Source: an uncultured Erysipelotrichaceae bacterium
GTDB taxonomy: Bacteria > Bacillota_I > Bacilli_A > RF39 > UBA660
NCBI GenBank assembly: GCA_902797415.1
Contig: CADBSQ010000074.1
Coordinates: 1-10,103, forward strand
Reading direction: 5' to 3'
DNA length: 10,103 bases
Shown here: one piece after another, positions 6,896 through 10,103 of the stretch
Numbering within the stretch: the first letter of the stretch is position 1
Layout: each line of letters begins with the position of its first letter
Made by a program: the position numbers and the translations under genes
The notes under the pieces: generated by a model
Told to the model about the DNA's origin: nothing
Database searches by the model: none
The model's input: only the letters and a program-made list of their open reading frames with translations

Positions 6896-6924
6896 AAAAA
6901 AAAATTTAGACTAGTCTAAATTTT
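6896..6924 (-). terminator. Rho-independent terminator of rpmG-efp
   Basis: A perfect 24-nt palindrome (6901-6924, centred on CTAG) begins within the efp stop codon and runs directly into a T-run on the minus strand (A-run 6896-6904 on the plus strand). There is no T-run on the other side, so it acts for the minus strand. Confidence 0.8.
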
Positions 6925-7483
6925 ATGCTCTACCGCAGTAAGATGAATCTTCTGTTGAAACAGTAATCTTCTCTCCTGGTTCAATAAAGATAGGTACTTT
7001 TATAACAAGACCATTTTCAAGAGTTGCATCTTTCATTGCTCCACTCGTTGTATTACCCTTTACTGCAGGTTCAGATTCACTTACAATATAGTCAATTTTT
7101 TCAGGAAGTGATATACCTATTATTTCGTTTTCATAAGAATTAATTTGAATATCTAATCCCTCTTTTAAATATTTGACATCTTTTCCTAAGGTTTTTTCGT
7201 CTACTTCGAATTGCTCAAAGGTTTCATTATTCATAAAGTAATAGTTTGTACCATCAGTGTATAAATATTGACAATTTTGTTTATCTACATGAGCTTTTTC
7301 TATTTTTATATTAGTATTAAAAGTTTCTACAACAATACTACCTGTCCTTAAATTTTTAAGTTTAATTTTTATAAATGGAGAACCCTTACCTGGTTTAACA
7401 TGTTGAAATTCAACAATTTGGCATAACTTACCATCAATGATAACAGTCATTCCATTTTTTATATCATTAATATTGATCATCAT
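6923..7483 (-). CDS. efp: Translation elongation factor P
   Basis: EF-P binds stalled ribosomes between the P and E sites and speeds peptide bonds at polyproline stretches. At 186 residues it is of normal length with the three beta-barrel domains. Domain I carries the tip loop FQHVKPGKGSPF with the functional lysine K33. Counted from the second Met it is K32, the position 5-aminopentanolylated in Bacillus subtilis EF-P; whether it is modified here is unknown, and no modification enzyme is in the window. Domain III has PAVKGNTTSGAMKDATLENG, and the protein ends in the family's typical RA. The ATG at 7483 lies 9 nt after AGAGG, and that ribosome site overlaps the rpmG stop codon, so efp is read from the rpmG promoter. 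A palindromic terminator follows at once. Confidence 0.97.
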   Translation of the reverse strand: MMININDIKNGMTVIIDGKLCQIVEFQHVKPGKGSPFIKIKLKNLRTGSIVVETFNTNIKIEKAHVDKQNCQYLYTDGTNYYFMNNETFEQFEVDEKTLGKDVKYLKEGLDIQINSYENEIIGISLPEKIDYIVSESEPAVKGNTTSGAMKDATLENGLVIKVPIFIEPGEKITVSTEDSSYCGRA

Positions 7484-7495
7484 AATAGATTACCT

Positions 7496-7672
7496 CTAGT
7501 ACTTTGTAACTTCTTTGTGTAAAGTCACTTTTTTACATCTAGGACAATATTTTTTAATCTCTAGTTTATCAGTAGTATTTTTTTTATTTTTTTCAGTAGG
7601 ACGACGAAATTCTTTACAAACAGTACATCTTAAACCGATGTTATCTCTGTTTTCACCTTTTCCTTTTGCCAT
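7496..7672 (-). CDS. rpmG: 50S ribosomal protein L33, zinc-binding type
   Basis: A 58-residue protein of the large ribosomal subunit. It has the L33 zinc pattern C16-x2-C19 and C43-x2-C46 and the family core RCTVCKEFRRPTEKNKKNTT, followed by DKLEIKKYCPRCKKVTLHKE. It has about 10 extra N-terminal residues (MAKGKGENRD) compared with the common length of about 49. Because all four cysteines are present, this is the zinc-requiring form rather than the zinc-independent paralogue. The ATG at 7672 follows AAGGAGG with 10-nt spacing. It sits between the PBP gene and efp; a PBP gene followed by rpmG is an arrangement I recall from other Bacillota. The stop codon overlaps the efp ribosome site. Confidence 0.95.
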   Translation of the reverse strand: MAKGKGENRDNIGLRCTVCKEFRRPTEKNKKNTTDKLEIKKYCPRCKKVTLHKEVTKY

Positions 7673-7701
7673 AATATAATTCCCTCCTTTTTAGCTACCT
7701 T

Positions 7702-7729
7702 ATTATAACAAATATTTATGAATTTTCAA
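7702..7729 (-). promoter_or_regulatory. Promoter of rpmG-efp
   Basis: TTGAAA (7724-7729), 16 nt, TATAAT (7702-7707) with TG-T directly before the -10 (extended -10). The -35 lies in the last codons of the PBP gene. The predicted start near 7695 gives a leader of about 23 nt with AAGGAGG. Confidence 0.7.
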
Positions 7730-10103
7730 ATAAGAAACTTGATATTTTTTTATTTAGGTATAAATTTATTGCATATTTTACGGATTTATCACCTTTTGTT
7801 ATACCAATATTGGGACTAATTATAATTATAGAATACTTAGGATCATCACTTGGTGCGTACATAACAAAAGCTGTAGAAATTGTTTTAGTGTCTACCCTAT
7901 TATCATTATCTGTATCAATAAATGTTTCACTAGTTCCTGTTTTACCGGCTGCGTTTATTTTTTTATCAGTATAACCTTTACCTGTACCATAACTGATCAC
8001 ACCTTCAAATCCTTTTTTTATTCTACTTATATATTCTTGATCTAGATCAACTTTATTAATTAGTTTTTTCTTATTGATTTTTACAATATTTTCGTTCTTA
8101 TCAGTTATTTTTTTCATAAGACTTAATCTATATCTTTCACCATTGCTAGCAACTGTATTGATATACTGCAGTAGTTCTAAAGGGGTATAAGCATCGTACT
8201 GCCCTATTGCTAAATTTAACAATAAATCATCACTTACTCCTCTTCCTTTAAGTCCACTTTTTTCATTAGGTAAATCGATATATGTTTTAGAACCTAAACC
8301 ATAACTACTTAGAGTCTTTCTATAAATGTCAAAATGTTCTTTGTTCGAGTCTAGTGAAGCGTTCCATTTATAGTTTGGATTTGCTAATCTTGAAGCTATT
8401 AAAAATTGATAATAATTGGATGAATAAGCAAGTGCTTTTATATCATCAATTCTACCTAAGCGTTTCCAGCTACATTTTTTTTGAACGTTTTTAACTTTTA
8501 CACACGAGTCATATACTAGAGAACCTGGTTTTATTAAATTATTTTGGTATCCTACTGATATAGTAGCTCCTTTAACAACACTACCAACTGTATAACTAGA
8601 TTCACTTGCCAAAGAGGAAATATCAACTAAAGATCCGTTATTATTCATTTTAAGTCCATTTATAGAAATAATTTCCCCAGTTTTAGGATTCCCTACTAAA
8701 ACAAAAGAATGGTTGTAATACTTGCTAGATTTAAAGTTCTTAGCTTTTTTAATTTCATCACCTAGTATTTCATTAATTTTCTGCTCAATATCAATATCAA
8801 TAGATAAATATAAGTCTTTACCTTTTTGTTCTTTGGATATAAGGTGTAGTTTATTGTTTTCACCAACCTTATAAATTGCATCCTTTCCTCTTAAGTATTT
8901 ATCATAATATCTCTCTAAACCACTTACGCCTACACTAGAATTTAGTGGGACACCTTTTTTTAAATATTCACCTTTTAACTCCTTAGGTACACTTGAGGCA
9001 ACAATCCCAAATAAGTCTCTTAGTATATTACCATATGGATAAACCCTTTTGTAAGTTGTGACTACTTTTAAACTGTTAAATGAAAGGTTATTAATTTTAG
9101 CTAACTCTTCATCAGTTAACTCTTTTTTAATAATCTTATCCTGATAATAGTATCCATTATTCAGCTTATAGTATATGTAAGCACTTTTCTTTTCTTGATC
9201 ACCCATTTGATCTATCATTTGTTTTGTAATTCTTTTATACTTTAAATTTGTAATTTTCTCATCAGTTATTTTTCTTTTATTATATTTATCCCATTCACTT
9301 TTAGTTATTAAGTTTTTTCCATCATCATGAGTAACTAAATAATACTCTTTAATAATAGAATCATCTAAATCGCTTAAATCTAAATCTAGTATTGATGCTA
9401 AATCAGTGGAAATCTTTATTTCATCTTCATTATTCTTTTTATCTTCGATTAATTTACTTTTTTTATTATTCTTAATAATTAATTTATTAATTTGAAATGT
9501 ATTATTCTTTTTCAAATTAATGTCCGATGTTTTTTTGTTTATAGAATGCTCATTAATTTTATAATTCATAAAAATATTTTTATAATCATTTTTCCTATTA
9601 TTCTTACTATCACCTATCCCTGTTTTTAACTTCTTTTCATTTTGATTTATATTGGTATTTTCATTAAATTTTCTCTGTATGTTATTTTCATTTATTTTAT
9701 CATTATTTTCCTTACTATTATTTATATCATTATTTTTTATTATATTTTTTTCTTCTTTATCATTAATATTATAATCCTCATTTTTCAAAAATGAAAGTTG
9801 TTTTAAATTTAGTTCATTTTTAAAATAATTTGGATTATTAATTTGATTTATGCTATTATTATTTATAAAATTTTCTCTTTTTTTTTCTTTTTCTTTTTCT
9901 TCTTTTCCATTTATTATTTTTTCGTCTTCGTCTTTACACTTTAGAATTATTCTTTTTATGGGTGATATACATCTTAATAATTTCTGGTTAATTTTTTCAT
10001 TTTGATAAGCTATTAATTCTTGATATATATAATAATTACATTCTTTGATGTGTTCCTTTATTTCGTCTTTTAATGGCACTATTCTCATGAAAATATCTTT
10101 TTC
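7716..10103 (-). CDS. Class B penicillin-binding protein (PBP2-like transpeptidase) with atypical Asn-rich N-terminal region; 5' end probably outside window
   Basis: D,D-transpeptidase that crosslinks peptidoglycan outside the membrane. Numbering is from the ATG at 10088. The catalytic set is complete: SVVK (503-506), SSN (556-558) and KTGT (716-719), in a domain of about 425-780. The PBP dimerisation/linker region is recognisable from about residue 224 (KISTDLASILDLDLSDL) onward. Residues 1-223 are not PBP-like: 1-59 is a charged helical stretch with three Cys, and 60-220 is about 27% Asn with much Lys, Glu and Ile. The membrane helix and RGxIYDRNG segment expected before residue 224 are missing, and I see no hydrophobic helix anywhere upstream of the core. 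The ATG at 10088 has no ribosome site and the frame is open to 10103 (5 more codons), so the true start may lie beyond the edge. Family assignment of the core is firm; the N-terminal structure is not explained. Confidence 0.88.
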   Translation of the reverse strand, partial: EKDIFMRIVPLKDEIKEHIKECNYYIYQELIAYQNEKINQKLLRCISPIKRIILKCKDEDEKIINGKEEKEKEKKRENFINNNSINQINNPNYFKNELNLKQLSFLKNEDYNINDKEEKNIIKNNDINNSKENNDKINENNIQRKFNENTNINQNEKKLKTGIGDSKNNRKNDYKNIFMNYKINEHSINKKTSDINLKKNNTFQINKLIIKNNKKSKLIEDKKNNEDEIKISTDLASILDLDLSDLDDSIIKEYYLVTHDDGKNLITKSEWDKYNKRKITDEKITNLKYKRITKQMIDQMGDQEKKSAYIYYKLNNGYYYQDKIIKKELTDEELAKINNLSFNSLKVVTTYKRVYPYGNILRDLFGIVASSVPKELKGEYLKKGVPLNSSVGVSGLERYYDKYLRGKDAIYKVGENNKLHLISKEQKGKDLYLSIDIDIEQKINEILGDEIKKAKNFKSSKYYNHSFVLVGNPKTGEIISINGLKMNNNGSLVDISSLASESSYTVGSVVKGATISVGYQNNLIKPGSLVYDSCVKVKNVQKKCSWKRLGRIDDIKALAYSSNYYQFLIASRLANPNYKWNASLDSNKEHFDIYRKTLSSYGLGSKTYIDLPNEKSGLKGRGVSDDLLLNLAIGQYDAYTPLELLQYINTVASNGERYRLSLMKKITDKNENIVKINKKKLINKVDLDQEYISRIKKGFEGVISYGTGKGYTDKKINAAGKTGTSETFIDTDNDNRVDTKTISTAFVMYAPSDDPKYSIIIISPNIGITKGDKSVKYAINLYLNKKISSFLFENS
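9871..9906 (-). repeat. Polypurine tract with GAAAAA repeats in the PBP N-terminal region
   Basis: 36 nt with only G and A on the minus strand, including two tandem GAAAAA units (9887-9898) and a run of nine A (9878-9886). It codes for the KEKEKEKK stretch near residues 64-72. Hexamer slippage would keep the frame; slippage in the A9 run would not. It may be compositional only. Confidence 0.5.

Noticed and set aside
1..10103. Alternative genetic code (TGA as Trp), as in Mycoplasma relatives
   Set aside because: The 238-residue gene ends in TGA, and tryptophans elsewhere are encoded by TGG without in-frame TGA in any recognised gene.
1..10103. CRISPR array, insertion sequence, tRNA or rRNA
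   Set aside because: No regularly spaced repeats, transposase-like frame, terminal inverted repeats or tRNA/rRNA signatures were seen.

Overview
The window is AT-rich (well under a third G+C by eye). It is read with the standard bacterial code: TGA ends the 238-residue gene, so this is not a code-4 Mycoplasma. Every recognised gene lies on the minus strand, most have AGGAGG-type ribosome sites, and many have near-consensus sigma-A promoters. Compact AT-rich organisation, zinc-type L33, an EF-P with the Bacillus-type lysine loop, and a PBP2 core resembling those of wall-bearing, Mollicutes-related gut Bacilli (RF39-like) all suggest an uncultured-type Bacillota of that kind. The lineage is inferred from family resemblance recalled from memory, not from a search.

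In transcription order (high to low coordinates): (1) 10103-7716 is a penicillin-binding transpeptidase with an intact catalytic core. The core is preceded by about 220 residues of atypical Asn/Lys-rich sequence with no visible membrane anchor, and the frame is still open at the window edge. (2) 7672-6923 is a tight rpmG-efp pair with its own promoter inside the end of the PBP gene, closed by a perfect-palindrome terminator. (3) 6856-6644 is a higher-GC, ribosome-site-less remnant that looks like an internally deleted surface or pilin-like protein. (4) 6586-5887 is a two-gene operon of a zinc-ribbon/TM2 protein and an overlapping DUF2752 protein, behind a perfect TTGACA-17-TATAAT promoter. (5) 5822-5106 is a soluble 238-residue protein I do not recognise. 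(6) 5057-4518 is frr (ribosome recycling factor), with a promoter that overlaps the preceding stop codon and a terminator at 4452-4506. (7) 4362-579 is a two-gene operon of paralogous MacB-like ATPase-permease fusions, translationally coupled, starting at TTG behind its own promoter with two dyads upstream. The second permease stops just where its last membrane helix should run, and the same frame continues after the stop with a fitting helix end. (8) 473-1 is the start of a zinc-ribbon/DUF2628 membrane protein.

Functionally the window mixes translation housekeeping (L33, EF-P, RRF), wall synthesis (PBP) and small membrane proteins with an accessory ABC export or resistance module. I see no CRISPR array, transposase, tRNA, rRNA or bacteriocin precursor. 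The items most worth a second look are the PBP N-terminus, the stop inside the last helix of the downstream ABC permease, the deleted surface-protein remnant, and the operator-like dyads of the ABC operon.
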